Notes: generated from the sequence alone by a model not told the origin. A stretch of 64,000 nucleotides of DNA from Bacteroides sp. (GCA_014801585.1 JAAVDX010000014.1:82643-146642); one strand, 5' to 3'; positions 27,202-37,388 are shown, counted from the stretch's first letter. A program made the numbers and translations.

Positions 27202-29286
27202 ATGAACGCCGCCGATAACGATATTTTTTCTTTCGACAATTCCCGAGATGAGCAGGCAGCTCAATATCCCGATGCGTCAGACTCTCAGGCAAAGCCCTCC
27301 GATCATGCTTCAACAGAAGCCGACAGCGGAGACGACATAGCTACACCCGTAGCAAAGGGGAAAGCCTCCGACTACGATGAAAGTTCGATCCAGACTCTTG
27401 AATGGAATGAGCATATTCGTCGTCGTCCGGGCATGTATATCGGCAAACTCGGCGACGGTTCTCACGCCGAAGATGGTATCTACGTCCTCGTCAAGGAGGC
27501 CGTAGACAACTCTATCGATGAATTTAATTCCGGATTCGGCAAGCGAATAGATATCACAATCGATGAGGAAGGGACTGTCACGGTACGCGACTTTGGCCGA
27601 GGCATACCGCTGGGAAAGGTTAAGGAGGTAGCTTCGGAAATCAATACAGGCGGCAAGTTTGACAGCAAAACTTTCCAGAAATCTGTCGGTCTGAATGGCG
27701 TCGGCCTAAAAGCTGTAAATGCAATGTCGACTTTTTGTGAAGTATCTTCCTTCCGCGACGGCAAGACGGTCAGCGTATCATTCGAACGCGGCAAACTTAT
27801 CAATCACACCGATCAGCTCCCCTCTAAGGAAGAGAACGGAACTCTTATAAAGTTTCATCCTGATCCGGAACTCTTTAAGAACTATCGTTTCCATCTCGAC
27901 TTTGTGGAGACGATGGTCAACAACTATACATATCTCAACACCGGTCTTCAGATCTATTTCAACGGGAAGCGTTATCTCTCGCGCCACGGGTTGGCAGATC
28001 TGCTCAAGGAGCGTCTGAGTGCCGATCCTCTCTATCCGGTAATTCATCTTAAGAGTGATGACATAGAAGCTGTAATTACTCATACCGACCAATATGGAGA
28101 AGAGTATTATTCTTTCGTCAATGGTCAGTATACGACTCAGGGTGGAACCCATCTGACCGCTTTCCGCGAACATCTCACCCGTACGATCAAGGAATTTTCC
28201 GGTAAAGGATATGAGTTTTCTGATATCCGCAATGGCATTGTAGCAGCAGTCTCAGTGCGTATTCAGGAACCGGTGTTCGAATCGCAGACGAAGACCAAAC
28301 TCGGATCGGCAAAAATCGAACCGAAGGAGGATGCCATCACAGTCAATAAATTCGTAGGCGACTACATAAAGAAGGAACTCGACGACTATCTGCATAAGCA
28401 CACAGATACGGCTGAAGCCATGATGCGCAAAGTGGCAGCTTCGGAAAAGGAACGAAAGGCTATGGCCGGAGTGACGAAACTGGCTCGCGAAAAGGCGAAA
28501 AAAGTAAGCCTTCACAACAGCAAACTTCGCGACTGCCGTGTCCACTATTCCGATCAGCTTGCCAAGAGTGCAAAGGAAGATCGTCGGGATGAGTCGGCAA
28601 TTTTTATTACCGAGGGTCTGTCGGCTACAGGCACAATTACGAAGGTACGCGATGCCAAGACTCAGGCAGTGTTTTCACTTCGCGGTAAACCGCTCAATTC
28701 TTATGGGATGACCCAGCAGATTGTATATAAAAATGATGAGTTCAATCTGCTTCAGGCTGCGCTCAATATTGAGGACGGTATCGAAGGATTGCGCTATAAT
28801 AAGGTGATCATTGCTACGGATGCTGATGTCGACGGAATGCATATCCGCCTTCTGATCATTACGTTCTTCCTTATGTTCTTTCCTGATCTTATCAAGAAAG
28901 GCCATGTCTATATTCTTCAGACTCCCCTCTTCCGAGTCCGCAATAAGAAAGTGACCCGACGCGGAAAGAAGGGACGCAAGAAGGCCTCATCGGAGGAGAA
29001 TGAGGAGGAACGTGACACATATTATTGCTACACTGATGAGGAGCGGCAGGCTGCAATAGCAAAATTCGGAGCTAACGCTGAAATCACACGATTCAAAGGT
29101 CTTGGTGAGATCAACGATGTGGAGTTTGCGGAGTTTATCGGTCCGAATATGCGCCTTGATCCCGTCACTCTCGAAAGTGGCGAGTCGGTCGGAAAATTAC
29201 TTGAGTTCTATATGGGCAAGAACACGATGGATCGCCAGAATTTTATCATTGACAATCTTGTCGTGGAAAACGATTCCGAAATATGA
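27202..29286 (+). CDS. parE: DNA topoisomerase IV subunit B (ParE), with unusual EGLSA motif
   Basis: ParE is the ATPase and Toprim subunit of topoisomerase IV, needed to unlink daughter chromosomes. After an acidic, probably disordered extension of about 60 residues, the GHKL ATPase domain begins ([43 protein letters not shown]). The Toprim domain has E471 and the DAD motif at D540 and D542. The usual EGDSA motif reads EGLSA here (E471 kept, Asp to Leu at 473). [13 protein letters not shown] and the 694-residue size fit Bacteroidetes ParE rather than GyrB. The stop overlaps the coaD start by 4 nt. Confidence 0.93.
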   Translation: MNAADNDIFSFDNSRDEQAAQYPDASDSQAKPSDHASTEADSGDDIATPVAKGKASDYDESSIQTLEWNEHIRRRPGMYIGKLGDGSHAEDGIYVLVKEAVDNSIDEFNSGFGKRIDITIDEEGTVTVRDFGRGIPLGKVKEVASEINTGGKFDSKTFQKSVGLNGVGLKAVNAMSTFCEVSSFRDGKTVSVSFERGKLINHTDQLPSKEENGTLIKFHPDPELFKNYRFHLDFVETMVNNYTYLNTGLQIYFNGKRYLSRHGLADLLKERLSADPLYPVIHLKSDDIEAVITHTDQYGEEYYSFVNGQYTTQGGTHLTAFREHLTRTIKEFSGKGYEFSDIRNGIVAAVSVRIQEPVFESQTKTKLGSAKIEPKEDAITVNKFVGDYIKKELDDYLHKHTDTAEAMMRKVAASEKERKAMAGVTKLAREKAKKVSLHNSKLRDCRVHYSDQLAKSAKEDRRDESAIFITEGLSATGTITKVRDAKTQAVFSLRGKPLNSYGMTQQIVYKNDEFNLLQAALNIEDGIEGLRYNKVIIATDADVDGMHIRLLIITFFLMFFPDLIKKGHVYILQTPLFRVRNKKVTRRGKKGRKKASSEENEEERDTYYCYTDEERQAAIAKFGANAEITRFKGLGEINDVEFAEFIGPNMRLDPVTLESGESVGKLLEFYMGKNTMDRQNFIIDNLVVENDSEI

Positions 29287-29765
29287 AAGCGATATTTCCG
29301 GGAAGTTTCAATCCCTTCACAAAAGGACATCTTGACATTCTGAGCCGAGCATTGCAGATGTTCGAGCATGTCGTAGTAGCAATCGGCTATAATGAAAAGA
29401 AAGGGCAGTCGGAAGAATCGGCTGCCAATCTGCAACAGCTGAAAGGACTTTTAGCCAATTGTTCACGCGTCAGTGTGATCCGATATTCAGATCTGACAGT
29501 TGACGCCGCGCGGCGTCATGGCGCAGGGGTGATTGTGCGCGGTTTCCGTAATTCGATAGATGCCGAGTACGAGCGCCAGCTCGCAGCTACCAACTATCGG
29601 ATCTCAGATGGAAAGATTGATACTGTGCTTATTGCCTCCCGTCCGGAATATGAAATTATTTCTTCATCAATGGTAAGAGAGCTGTCTCATTTCGGCCATC
29701 CGACAGGTGAATATCTCCCTACAGAGGAGGAATGTTTTATGGCCTGTGAAGCTGTGGCAATCTAA
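29283..29765 (+). CDS. coaD: Phosphopantetheine adenylyltransferase
   Basis: CoaD makes dephospho-CoA from 4-phosphopantetheine and ATP, the penultimate step of coenzyme A synthesis. The 160-residue product has the nucleotidyltransferase motif [10 protein letters not shown] near the start, and [12 protein letters not shown] near the end replaces the more common SSSxVKEIA form. The middle has [13 protein letters not shown] with the conserved RxLR-like region. The ATG overlaps the parE stop as ATGA, so translation is probably coupled. Confidence 0.97.
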   Translation: MKAIFPGSFNPFTKGHLDILSRALQMFEHVVVAIGYNEKKGQSEESAANLQQLKGLLANCSRVSVIRYSDLTVDAARRHGAGVIVRGFRNSIDAEYERQLAATNYRISDGKIDTVLIASRPEYEIISSSMVRELSHFGHPTGEYLPTEEECFMACEAVAI

Positions 29766-29875
29766 TCGAACTATATCCCGCTGTTGCCGATAATGATTTA
29801 AACCTTTCATATAAATCCGGCTCTGAATCTCTGATAATCACTTGATATAAACTCTCTCACTAAATTTCGATAATT

Positions 29876-31525
29876 ATGAAATTACGCAATATAATTCCGG
29901 CTTTCCTGCTGGCTGCCTCGGCTGCCGGAGCTGTCTGTGCCGCGAATCCGTTTGATATTTTCAATAAGCGTCCGGAAGCGTCTCCATATCAGAAACTGAT
30001 GATGGCAGAAAGGGCCATAACCCAGTTGTATGTAGATTCTGTGGATGAAAACAAACTTGTGGAGGATGCCATAAAGGGGATGCTTGAGAAGCTCGATCCC
30101 CACTCCTCCTATTCCTCTCCGGAAGAGACCCGCGAACTCAACGAACCGTTGCAAGGCAATTTCTCAGGAATCGGTATCAGCTATAATATGAATACCGATA
30201 CTCTATACGTAATTCAGACAGTAGCGGGAGGTCCGTCGGAAAGAGTCGGTATCCTTGCCGGCGACCGTATCATTGCCGTCAATGACACTGCCATAGCGGG
30301 AGTGAAGATGAAAAACAATGACATCCAGAAGCGCCTGCGTGGGCCTAAAGGTACGGAAGTGGATGTCAAAGTGTTGCGCTATGATTCAGCGATTCCCGAT
30401 ACGATCGATTTCAGAATTACACGTGCGGATATCCCAATCTATTCCGTCGACGCCGCCTATATGGTAGATCCTAAGACGGGGTTCATACGTCTGAATAAGT
30501 TTGCGGCCGACACTCCGAAGGAGGTGCGGGAAGCTATCACCCGATTAAAGAAGGAGGGTATGACCCAACTGATTCTTGACCTTACCGACAATGGCGGGGG
30601 GTATCTCAACGCTGCCGTCGAACTCCTCGGCGAGCTTCTTAGCCCGGGTCAGTTGGCTGTCTATACGGAAGGCCTCAACTCTCCTCGATATGATGCATAC
30701 GCCGAACCATCAGCCGGAAAGGGCCTCTTCGGCGACGGGCGTGTCGTCGTAATGATGAACCAGTATAGCGCTTCTGCTTCAGAGATTACCGCCGGCGCAC
30801 TTCAGGATCATGATCGTGCGCTGATTGTAGGGCGTCGTTCATTCGGCAAAGGCCTTGTGCAACGTCCGGTGACTCTTCCTGACGGATCGATGATACGTCT
30901 GACAGTGGCCCACTACTACACTCCGTCAGGGCGCGACATTCAGAAACCTTATGAAAAAGGTGATGAGGAGGCCTATCGCAGAGATATTGAGGATCGCTTC
31001 AATCACGGCGAACTGATGCATGAAGATAGTATTCATCTCTCGGATTCTACACAATACAAGACCTTGCGTCTGGGTCGCACCGTATATGCCGGAGGTGGAA
31101 TTATGCCCGACCGCTTCGTGGGTCTTGACACAACCGCCTACACTAAATATTATCGCAATGTCGTAGCAAAAGGGCTCGTCAATCGCTTCGTAATCAAATA
31201 TGTCGATGCCAATCGCTCAGAACTAAAGAAGAAATATCGCAACGATGACCAGTTTGTTGACAAATTTGAAGTCACCGATGAGATGCTTGCTTCTCTACGG
31301 AAACTTGCTGACGACGAAGGGATCGAATTCAATCAGGAACAATACGACCGTTCATTGCCCCTTTTCCGGATGTCGATTAAAGGTCTGATCGGACGCGACC
31401 TTTTTGAACAAGCCACCTATCATAAGGTCTACAACCGCTTTGACCCGATCTTCAACGAAGCCTACCGACTCATAAATTCTCAGGATTACACAACTCTGCT
31501 TCCTCCTTCTCCATCAAAGAAATGA
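29876..31525 (+). CDS. S41 family C-terminal processing peptidase
   Basis: Ctp proteases cut the C-termini of periplasmic proteins. The 549-residue protein has a signal peptide (ending AAGAVCA), an N-terminal helical part, a PDZ domain (GISYNMN to RGPKGTEVDV), and the catalytic core with Ser300 in YSASASEITAG and Lys325 in SFGKGLVQ, 25 residues apart as in other Ctp enzymes, followed by Gln329. The C-terminal 130 residues are specific to this group. It follows coaD by 110 nt and overlaps the next gene by 4 nt (ATGA). Confidence 0.95.
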   Translation: MKLRNIIPAFLLAASAAGAVCAANPFDIFNKRPEASPYQKLMMAERAITQLYVDSVDENKLVEDAIKGMLEKLDPHSSYSSPEETRELNEPLQGNFSGIGISYNMNTDTLYVIQTVAGGPSERVGILAGDRIIAVNDTAIAGVKMKNNDIQKRLRGPKGTEVDVKVLRYDSAIPDTIDFRITRADIPIYSVDAAYMVDPKTGFIRLNKFAADTPKEVREAITRLKKEGMTQLILDLTDNGGGYLNAAVELLGELLSPGQLAVYTEGLNSPRYDAYAEPSAGKGLFGDGRVVVMMNQYSASASEITAGALQDHDRALIVGRRSFGKGLVQRPVTLPDGSMIRLTVAHYYTPSGRDIQKPYEKGDEEAYRRDIEDRFNHGELMHEDSIHLSDSTQYKTLRLGRTVYAGGGIMPDRFVGLDTTAYTKYYRNVVAKGLVNRFVIKYVDANRSELKKKYRNDDQFVDKFEVTDEMLASLRKLADDEGIEFNQEQYDRSLPLFRMSIKGLIGRDLFEQATYHKVYNRFDPIFNEAYRLINSQDYTTLLPPSPSKK

Positions 31526-33162
31526 AACGGACCGTCATATCCTTCCTCCTCCCCTTAGCCTTTTTAGCCGCGCAAGCCAAAGAATATAACACGTGTGGGT
31601 GTGGATGTAACTGCTTAGCCGGAGCTGAGCATTGCACCTGCGGCTGCACACCCTTCAGCTTTACCTTCTCTGATATCCCTAAAGAGATGGCGGAACTACC
31701 TACCGATTCACTAATCGTAGAGTACTATAAGGCATTCCCTCCCCGAATTGAAGAACCTCGGGTATTCTCCGGCTATCGTTCTCTCTATATCCCTTCTTTC
31801 ACGATTCCACCCTATCGATTCCGGATGAATCCGAAGAAGAATGCTTATGATCGCGATCGGTATGCGGGTATTCTTTATGATGCACCCGTAGATTCGGCTG
31901 ATTTGGAGGAGGGGGATGAAGTGCTTTATATATCCGATTATCTTAAGCAACAGCGTCAGGAAGCGTTGATGGGAGACTCTCTAACGCGGCCCTATATAGA
32001 ATTTGACACTCCTCCGACTCAGGTAGTGCCGTCAGAAACTCTACAGACATACGAGACGGCCACCCAAGCGTATCTTGACGATGATGGCGAACCGGATGCA
32101 ATGCCGACCTTGCAGGCTATCCCCCATTGGTTAAGTGTCGCAATGACAGCCGAGCGTCTTCGTCAGGATATGATCTATCGGCTTATGGCTACCAATCCCA
32201 AAAACATTCAGTATGTTTACTGGGATCTCCCCGTTCCACCGCGTTTGCCCGAGGAAGACAATTCATTCGCGGGCTTCCTGAAGCGTCTTGATTTGCCATC
32301 AATCGACACTTCGGCAGCCGTAATTCCGGATGCGAATGTCCGCCATATCAATTGGCTACATACCGTAGGAGGAGGTCTGCAACTATCTCAGGCCTATATT
32401 AGCCGCAACTGGTATCAGGGAGGAAATAACTATCTGGCAGTGCTCTTCAATTTCAACTGGAATGTGACGCTCAATACAGTGTATCATCCCAACTTGCTTT
32501 TCGTATCTGATCTGAGCTATAAATTAGCAGTCAATTCCAATCCGAAAGGATCGGTCCACGATTATTCTATCTCGCAGGATCAGTTTCAATACACACTTAA
32601 GACCGGTGTCAAGGCCCGCGACAAATGGTTCTACTCTCTCAACCTGCTCTTCAAGACCCAGTTCTTTACAGCCTATGCTGACGATTCCGACAATCTGAAA
32701 GCCAAATTCCTTTCCCCCGCAGAATTTAATGCCGGTCTGGGTTTGACTTACAATACAAAGGCTCTGAAGAATCGTCTGTCACTATCAGTCTCCATCGCAC
32801 CGATCTCCTATAATCTAAAAGCATGCCCGTCGATGAAGATCGACCATGCTCAATTCAATATCCTGCCGGAGCGAAAGACCCGCTCTGAATTCGGTTCGAA
32901 TGCGGAGTTGAACCTGATGTGGAACATCACGGATAATATCTCATGGAAGTCGCGCGTCTTTCTATTCTCCAACTATTCATATTTCCAGGCTGACTGGGAG
33001 AATACGTTCAACTTCACAATCAACCGGTTTCTCTCAACACAACTCTATGTCTATCCCCGCTTCGACTCTTCGGCTGACCGCAACGTTTCGAAATGGCGCT
33101 ATTGGCAGTTTAAGGAGATTCTTAGTTTCGGCTTGAGTTACACGTTCTCTACCAAACCATGA
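31522..33162 (+). CDS. DUF3078 outer membrane protein with cysteine-rich N-terminus
   Basis: The C-terminal half of this 546-residue protein is a DUF3078-type beta-barrel: QLSQAYISRNWYQGGNNYLA, many aromatic beta strands and a terminal LSFGLSYTFSTKP. Directly after the signal peptide (LPLAFLAAQA) lie seven cysteines between residues 25 and 42 in CxC spacing (CGCGCNC, then CTCGC), which is unusual for an exported protein and might bind metal. A proline-rich segment of about 230 residues links the two parts. The ATG overlaps the S41 protease stop, and the next gene overlaps its own stop, so the three are translated as one operon. The function is unknown. Confidence 0.75.
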   Translation: MKRTVISFLLPLAFLAAQAKEYNTCGCGCNCLAGAEHCTCGCTPFSFTFSDIPKEMAELPTDSLIVEYYKAFPPRIEEPRVFSGYRSLYIPSFTIPPYRFRMNPKKNAYDRDRYAGILYDAPVDSADLEEGDEVLYISDYLKQQRQEALMGDSLTRPYIEFDTPPTQVVPSETLQTYETATQAYLDDDGEPDAMPTLQAIPHWLSVAMTAERLRQDMIYRLMATNPKNIQYVYWDLPVPPRLPEEDNSFAGFLKRLDLPSIDTSAAVIPDANVRHINWLHTVGGGLQLSQAYISRNWYQGGNNYLAVLFNFNWNVTLNTVYHPNLLFVSDLSYKLAVNSNPKGSVHDYSISQDQFQYTLKTGVKARDKWFYSLNLLFKTQFFTAYADDSDNLKAKFLSPAEFNAGLGLTYNTKALKNRLSLSVSIAPISYNLKACPSMKIDHAQFNILPERKTRSEFGSNAELNLMWNITDNISWKSRVFLFSNYSYFQADWENTFNFTINRFLSTQLYVYPRFDSSADRNVSKWRYWQFKEILSFGLSYTFSTKP

Positions 33163-33815
33163 TGCCAAGATCAAAGGGAATTCGGAGCAGCTCTTTAAGA
33201 ATTGCCGGAGTGATGGCTATAAGCGTAATAGCGATAAATGCCTTTCCCAAGTCATTAAAGACAGATACACAACCATCGCATTGCGCTACCATCCGAGAAA
33301 CAGGTTACAAATTCCCGGCCGATCTCGATCGGGAATCAGCTGCTGAGGTACTATCTTACCTTCCGCTGAGGGGTCCGGAAGGATTGTGGGAATTTGAGCC
33401 GGATGAGGTCACTTTGATGATTCTTGCAGATAAGCAGTACCCCGGACAATACGGGATTTACGTGGTAGATGCTGTCGATTGCAGACTGCAGCCGGGATTG
33501 CGCATCGGCTATCTGGAGGAATCACTCGATAGAAATTCTTTCCATCTGAGGCTTATGTCACATTGGAAAAAGAATAGCGTTGATCTTCCCGTAAAAGGAG
33601 CCGCCACATTGAATGATAAGGATGGCATTCTTAAGATAGAGGGGGGAAGTCTCAAATTCTCAATTTCTCCGTCAATAGTGCTTCCTAATCTTCTATCGTT
33701 GCTGCGACTCCGCGTAGGAATTAAACTCAATAATCCAGAGCAAAATCTACCTACCGGCTTGCGACGCGTCTACCCTACAGTATCGGGACTCACAGAGATT
33801 CCCGCATGGCTATAA
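33159..33815 (+). CDS. Unknown exported protein
   Basis: I do not recognise this 218-residue protein. A hydrophobic segment near residues 15-30 (IAGVMAISVIAINAFP) suggests a signal peptide or membrane anchor. The rest is a compact soluble domain with YLPLRGPEGLWEFEPDEVTL in the middle, which may be a small beta-rich fold. The ATG overlaps the stop of the DUF3078 gene (ATGATG at 33159), so it belongs to the same operon and is probably translated by coupling. It could be an accessory factor of the outer membrane protein before it. Confidence 0.7.
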   Translation: MMPRSKGIRSSSLRIAGVMAISVIAINAFPKSLKTDTQPSHCATIRETGYKFPADLDRESAAEVLSYLPLRGPEGLWEFEPDEVTLMILADKQYPGQYGIYVVDAVDCRLQPGLRIGYLEESLDRNSFHLRLMSHWKKNSVDLPVKGAATLNDKDGILKIEGGSLKFSISPSIVLPNLLSLLRLRVGIKLNNPEQNLPTGLRRVYPTVSGLTEIPAWL

Positions 33816-33871
33816 CTATTATCTCCTTAAGGTTAAACTAAAATAGGACTTGCCCGAATTAGCATATCAGT

Positions 33872-34420
33872 ATGAAAGTTTTAAATCGTATTCTTCTGAA
33901 AGCTATTCTATACTCCGCTATAACAGTCGGGTGCGGACTGACAGTCGTATGGATAACCTCAACGTATATCATCGCAAAGAAGATTACTCTGAAGATGAAG
34001 TCGCCGACTGCAACTTCGGCAAAAGGGAATAAAGGCAAAGGAGATTATTCCGGATATAACCCCGAGCCCCTGGAAGCTGATTCAATTCAATTCTTTCATT
34101 GGGCACCGGGAATATCATTTAGCGGATATGACAAACCCTATAATAGCAACCGGGAGACATTTCTTATCACCAACGATTCGCCACAACACGTCTCAGCAAT
34201 TGAAGTACGTCTGACTTATCGGGATCTGCAGGGTAGGATGCTTCACTCTCGCGACGAGAAAATCACAATAGCTATCCCACCTGGCGAGACCCGCCAGACA
34301 TCTATTAAAAGTTTCGACACTCAATCCACATACTATTATACAAAAAGCCGGCCGCCACGCAATGGCGGGCAGCCGTTTGAGGTCAGTATTATTCCAATAA
34401 AATTATTTATCCCACGTTGA
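33872..34420 (+). CDS. Unknown membrane-anchored protein with FxLYD-like domain
   Basis: The 182-residue protein has one N-terminal membrane segment (about residues 9-33) with a lysine-rich linker, then a domain with the strand pattern FLITNDSPQHVSAIEVRLTY and ITIAIPPGETRQTSIKSFD, which resembles FxLYD-type folds where sequence-dependent conformers occur. No catalytic motif is visible. It starts 56 nt after the preceding unknown gene and is convergent with the DoxX-like gene. The function is not known. Confidence 0.6.
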   Translation: MKVLNRILLKAILYSAITVGCGLTVVWITSTYIIAKKITLKMKSPTATSAKGNKGKGDYSGYNPEPLEADSIQFFHWAPGISFSGYDKPYNSNRETFLITNDSPQHVSAIEVRLTYRDLQGRMLHSRDEKITIAIPPGETRQTSIKSFDTQSTYYYTKSRPPRNGGQPFEVSIIPIKLFIPR

Positions 34421-34451
34421 TTCCTGATAATTAAAACATTGTCAGCGATAA

Positions 34452-35033
34452 TCAGAAAAGATGGGAATATTGATAGGCACGATATGAGAACCGACGCTCC
34501 ATAAGTTTGCGGGTTTCGTAGCGGCGAATGGAGCGGAAGATTCTGCGTCGCAGAAGGGCATCGGCTGAATAACGACCCGGACCTATAAAGGCCATTCCGA
34601 TACTCATCACCGCAATCAGAAGAGTAGTCTCGGGCATCTGCCCGGCTTCAAAAGCCATACCGGAGAGTATCCCGAATGTCAATGCACAAGCTATCATCGA
34701 AAAACGCGTCAGGAAACCCGCCACGAGGAGCAGACCGAACAATCCGGAAGCAACGGCAAGAATAACCGATCCTTCAAGCGACATATATCCGAAATAGACC
34801 ATAAATGCACCGAAAAGCACGCGCAGTGTAAGCAACATTCCGCTTCTTGCCGGACTCAAAGAGGTAGAACCGAAAAAAGCACGCAACATCCCACCCGATT
34901 TCTTGCGGGCAAGCGAAGCGCCTTCAAGATCCATCTTGCGACGCATACGATTGATGGCAGCCTCGGGATGGAGCGATCCCATAGTGGCTTCAGCCGGATT
35001 CACATTGAGAATCAATACTCTTGAGTTATCCAT
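34452..35033 (-). CDS. DoxX-like membrane protein
   Basis: The product has about four membrane segments in its second half: GMLLTLRVLFGAFMVYFGYM, VILAVASGLFGLLLVAGFL, FSMIACALTFGILSGMAF and LLIAVMSIGMAFIGPG. That layout and the late GPGRYSADALL match the DoxX/DoxD-like group. An N-terminal soluble part of about 60 residues precedes them. I chose the ATG at 35033; the ORF extends to 35045. No redox cofactor motif is visible and the function is uncertain. Confidence 0.65.
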   Translation of the reverse strand: MDNSRVLILNVNPAEATMGSLHPEAAINRMRRKMDLEGASLARKKSGGMLRAFFGSTSLSPARSGMLLTLRVLFGAFMVYFGYMSLEGSVILAVASGLFGLLLVAGFLTRFSMIACALTFGILSGMAFEAGQMPETTLLIAVMSIGMAFIGPGRYSADALLRRRIFRSIRRYETRKLMERRFSYRAYQYSHLF

Positions 35034-35231
35034 AGCGGGAATCAATTTCGGTGGTTGGAATTTAACATCACGTCGAAAAGATAGTCATTTACGGCCATCC
35101 CAAAGAATGACGTGCCGCGATTTTCGCGTCTTATGTCTGAATAACAACAATGGGTCAGAAATTGTTACGAAAGACTTCATATTTTCATGAAAAAATTTTA
35201 AAGTATTTGACTAAATTTTTAGGTCATCATA

Positions 35232-35262
35232 TTGCGCGGCTCAATATTTAATGTTAACTTTG
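35232..35262 (+). promoter_or_regulatory. Promoter of tdk
   Basis: TTG (35232-35234), 20 bp, then TAACTTTG (35255-35262). The expected start point is about 5 nt before the ATG at 35271, so the transcript would have an extremely short leader. This also rules out the longer frame that starts at the TTG itself. Confidence 0.75.
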
Positions 35263-35270
35263 ATGTCACA

Positions 35271-35915
35271 ATGAATCGAATAGCCAAACTTTATTTCCGA
35301 TATGGCACAATGGGCTCTGCAAAGACAGCCCTTCTGCTGACTACCGCCTATAACTTTGAAGAACGCGGTCTGAAATATCTTTGCATGAAACCAATCGTCG
35401 ACACGCGCGATAAAGCGAACGTAATCCGCTCGCGTATAGGTATCGAGCGGGAGTGTCGCTGGATTTTCTCCGACACAGACCTCTACAATGAGCTGCGCCT
35501 GATGCTCGACAGCGATTTCCAAAGCGCTCCCAACTGGATACTCGTAGACGAAGCCCAGTTCCTGACCCGCGAGCAGGTAGATCAGTTGGCAGCGATAGTT
35601 GACGATCTTTCCATCAATGTAATCTGCTACGGACTGCGCACTGACTTTCAGGGTCATCTCTTCGAAGGCTCCCAGCGACTCTTCGAGATGGCCGACACGA
35701 TCGATGAGGTGAAATCCACCTGCACTTGTGGACGAAAGACTATTATGAATGCCCGAATCGACTCCAACGGTGATATTATCACGGAGGGAGAGCAGGTGGA
35801 AATCGGTGGCAACGACCGCTATGTGGCCTGCTGCCGCAAATGCTGGCGCAATAAAAAGCTGGAGCGTATGCGTCGCTCTCGCCTACCCTTCCCGGAATTC
35901 AATGAACAACCTTAA
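35271..35915 (+). CDS. tdk: Thymidine kinase
   Basis: Tdk phosphorylates thymidine to dTMP in nucleotide salvage. From ATG 35271 the protein has 214 residues. The P-loop is FRYGTMGSAKTA, the lasso region has WILVDEAQFL with the catalytic acid, and YGLRTDFQGHLFEGS is the family signature. Zinc cysteines lie in TCTCGRKT and YVACCRKCW. The Walker A form GTMGSAKT with Ala-Lys-Thr is typical of the type II family. A desulfidase gene follows after 58 nt. Confidence 0.96.
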   Translation: MNRIAKLYFRYGTMGSAKTALLLTTAYNFEERGLKYLCMKPIVDTRDKANVIRSRIGIERECRWIFSDTDLYNELRLMLDSDFQSAPNWILVDEAQFLTREQVDQLAAIVDDLSINVICYGLRTDFQGHLFEGSQRLFEMADTIDEVKSTCTCGRKTIMNARIDSNGDIITEGEQVEIGGNDRYVACCRKCWRNKKLERMRRSRLPFPEFNEQP

Positions 35916-35973
35916 ATCCACCATCTGAAGTTGATTCCTGCAACTTCCTAACCTACAATCATTAACAGAAGCC

Positions 35974-37299
35974 ATGAACACTGCTGAAAAGATCATCGAA
36001 TTAATACAGCGGGAAGTTGTACCCGCTGTTGGCTGCACCGAACCGGCAGCCGTCTCTCTATGCGTAGCCAAGGCTACAGAACTCCTTGACGCCCAACCTG
36101 ATTCAATCACCGTACGCCTGAGTGCCAACATGCTTAAGAACGCAATGGGCGTAGGAATCCCGGGAACGGGAATGATCGGACTGCCTATTGCCATTGCCTT
36201 AGGGGCGCTGATCGGCAAATCGGAATACGGACTGGAAGTGCTCCGCGACGTAACTCCGGAGGCAGTAGAAGCCGGCAGGCGCTTCATTGAAGAGAAAGAG
36301 ATCAACGTGCGCCTTTTTGAAGATGCACCCAGCGTGCTTCACATAGATGTTGAAGTGACTCACGACACAGATCGCGTCAGGGCCACTATCTCCCGCACCC
36401 ACACCAATTTCACATATCTCGAGCGCAACCGAAATGTAATCTTCAACGAAAATCCCGAAAACGAAGTCGAGACATGCGCTGAAACACCCCAATCTACGGG
36501 AGATGCACCGGCGCCGTGTCCGGGCGACAACGAGGAGGACATCCGTCTTACACTTCACACCGTCTGGGACTTCGCCATGGAGACGCCAATAGACGATCTG
36601 CGTTTTATCCTTCGTGCCCGCGACCTGAATATGGAAGCTTCAAGAGTCGGGATGTCGGAGAAATGGGGTCATTCATTAGGCTCCACGATGGCCGGACGCG
36701 GCAAGATCTTCTTCGGAGATACGCCGGCAGCAAAAATCATATCCTGGACTTCGGCAGCATGTGATGCGCGTATGGGTGGGGCTCCGATTCCGGTGATGTC
36801 CAACTCCGGCTCCGGCAATCAGGGAATATGCGCTACGATGCCCATCGTGGCCTATGCCGATTCTATCCAAGCCTCTGAAGAGCAATTGATACGTGCGCTG
36901 ATCCTGAGTCATCTGACGAGCATTTACATCAAGCAGAGTCTTGGACCTCTGTCGGCACTTTGCGGATGCGTCGTAGCCTCAACAGGAGCTGCCTCCGGAC
37001 TGGTCTATCTGATGGATGGAGAATATGAAGAAGTTGCAAACGCAGTGAAGAATATGGTGGCCAACCTTACGGGAATGTTATGCGACGGAGCAAAACCTTC
37101 GTGTGCTATGAAGATCAGTTCAGGCGTATCGACAGCCCTTATGTCGGCAATGCTTGCAACTGAAGGCCATGTTGCCACCGCGTCGGAAGGCATAATTGAT
37201 GAGGACGTTGATCGGACAATCCGCAATCTTACCTCAATCGGTCGGGAAGCAATGCGTGCCACTGACCTATACGTCCTCGACATTATGACCTGCAAATAG
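35974..37299 (+). CDS. cyuA: L-cysteine desulfidase, UPF0597/CyuA family
   Basis: This family removes sulfide from cysteine with a 4Fe-4S cluster and is related to the serine dehydratase alpha domain. The 441-residue length fits. The starting motif VVPAVGCTEPAAVSLC with the first cluster cysteine and late cysteines in NQGICATMP, LSALCGCVVAS and GMLCDGAKPSCAMK match the family. It may let the cell use cysteine as a carbon and sulfur source. The gene symbol is given by family membership. It lies 58 nt after tdk. Confidence 0.85.
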   Translation: MNTAEKIIELIQREVVPAVGCTEPAAVSLCVAKATELLDAQPDSITVRLSANMLKNAMGVGIPGTGMIGLPIAIALGALIGKSEYGLEVLRDVTPEAVEAGRRFIEEKEINVRLFEDAPSVLHIDVEVTHDTDRVRATISRTHTNFTYLERNRNVIFNENPENEVETCAETPQSTGDAPAPCPGDNEEDIRLTLHTVWDFAMETPIDDLRFILRARDLNMEASRVGMSEKWGHSLGSTMAGRGKIFFGDTPAAKIISWTSAACDARMGGAPIPVMSNSGSGNQGICATMPIVAYADSIQASEEQLIRALILSHLTSIYIKQSLGPLSALCGCVVASTGAASGLVYLMDGEYEEVANAVKNMVANLTGMLCDGAKPSCAMKISSGVSTALMSAMLATEGHVATASEGIIDEDVDRTIRNLTSIGREAMRATDLYVLDIMTCK

Positions 37300-37327
37300 C
37301 CCGGATTCAAAATTTTGAGTCTGAATA

Positions 37328-37359
37328 TTTGGAGGATAGGGATTTTTTTAGTAATTTTG
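37328..37359 (+). promoter_or_regulatory. Promoter of rplU-rpmA
   Basis: TTTG (37328-37331), 20 bp, then TAATTTTG (37352-37359). The leader to the rplU ATG is about 87 nt. Confidence 0.75.
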
Positions 37360-37388
37360 TGTGATTATTCCGCCATGGCATAAAAAGT

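Noticed and set aside
27202..29286. Reading this gene as gyrB.
   Set aside because: Length, the [13 protein letters not shown] segment and the link to coaD fit parE of Bacteroidetes better.
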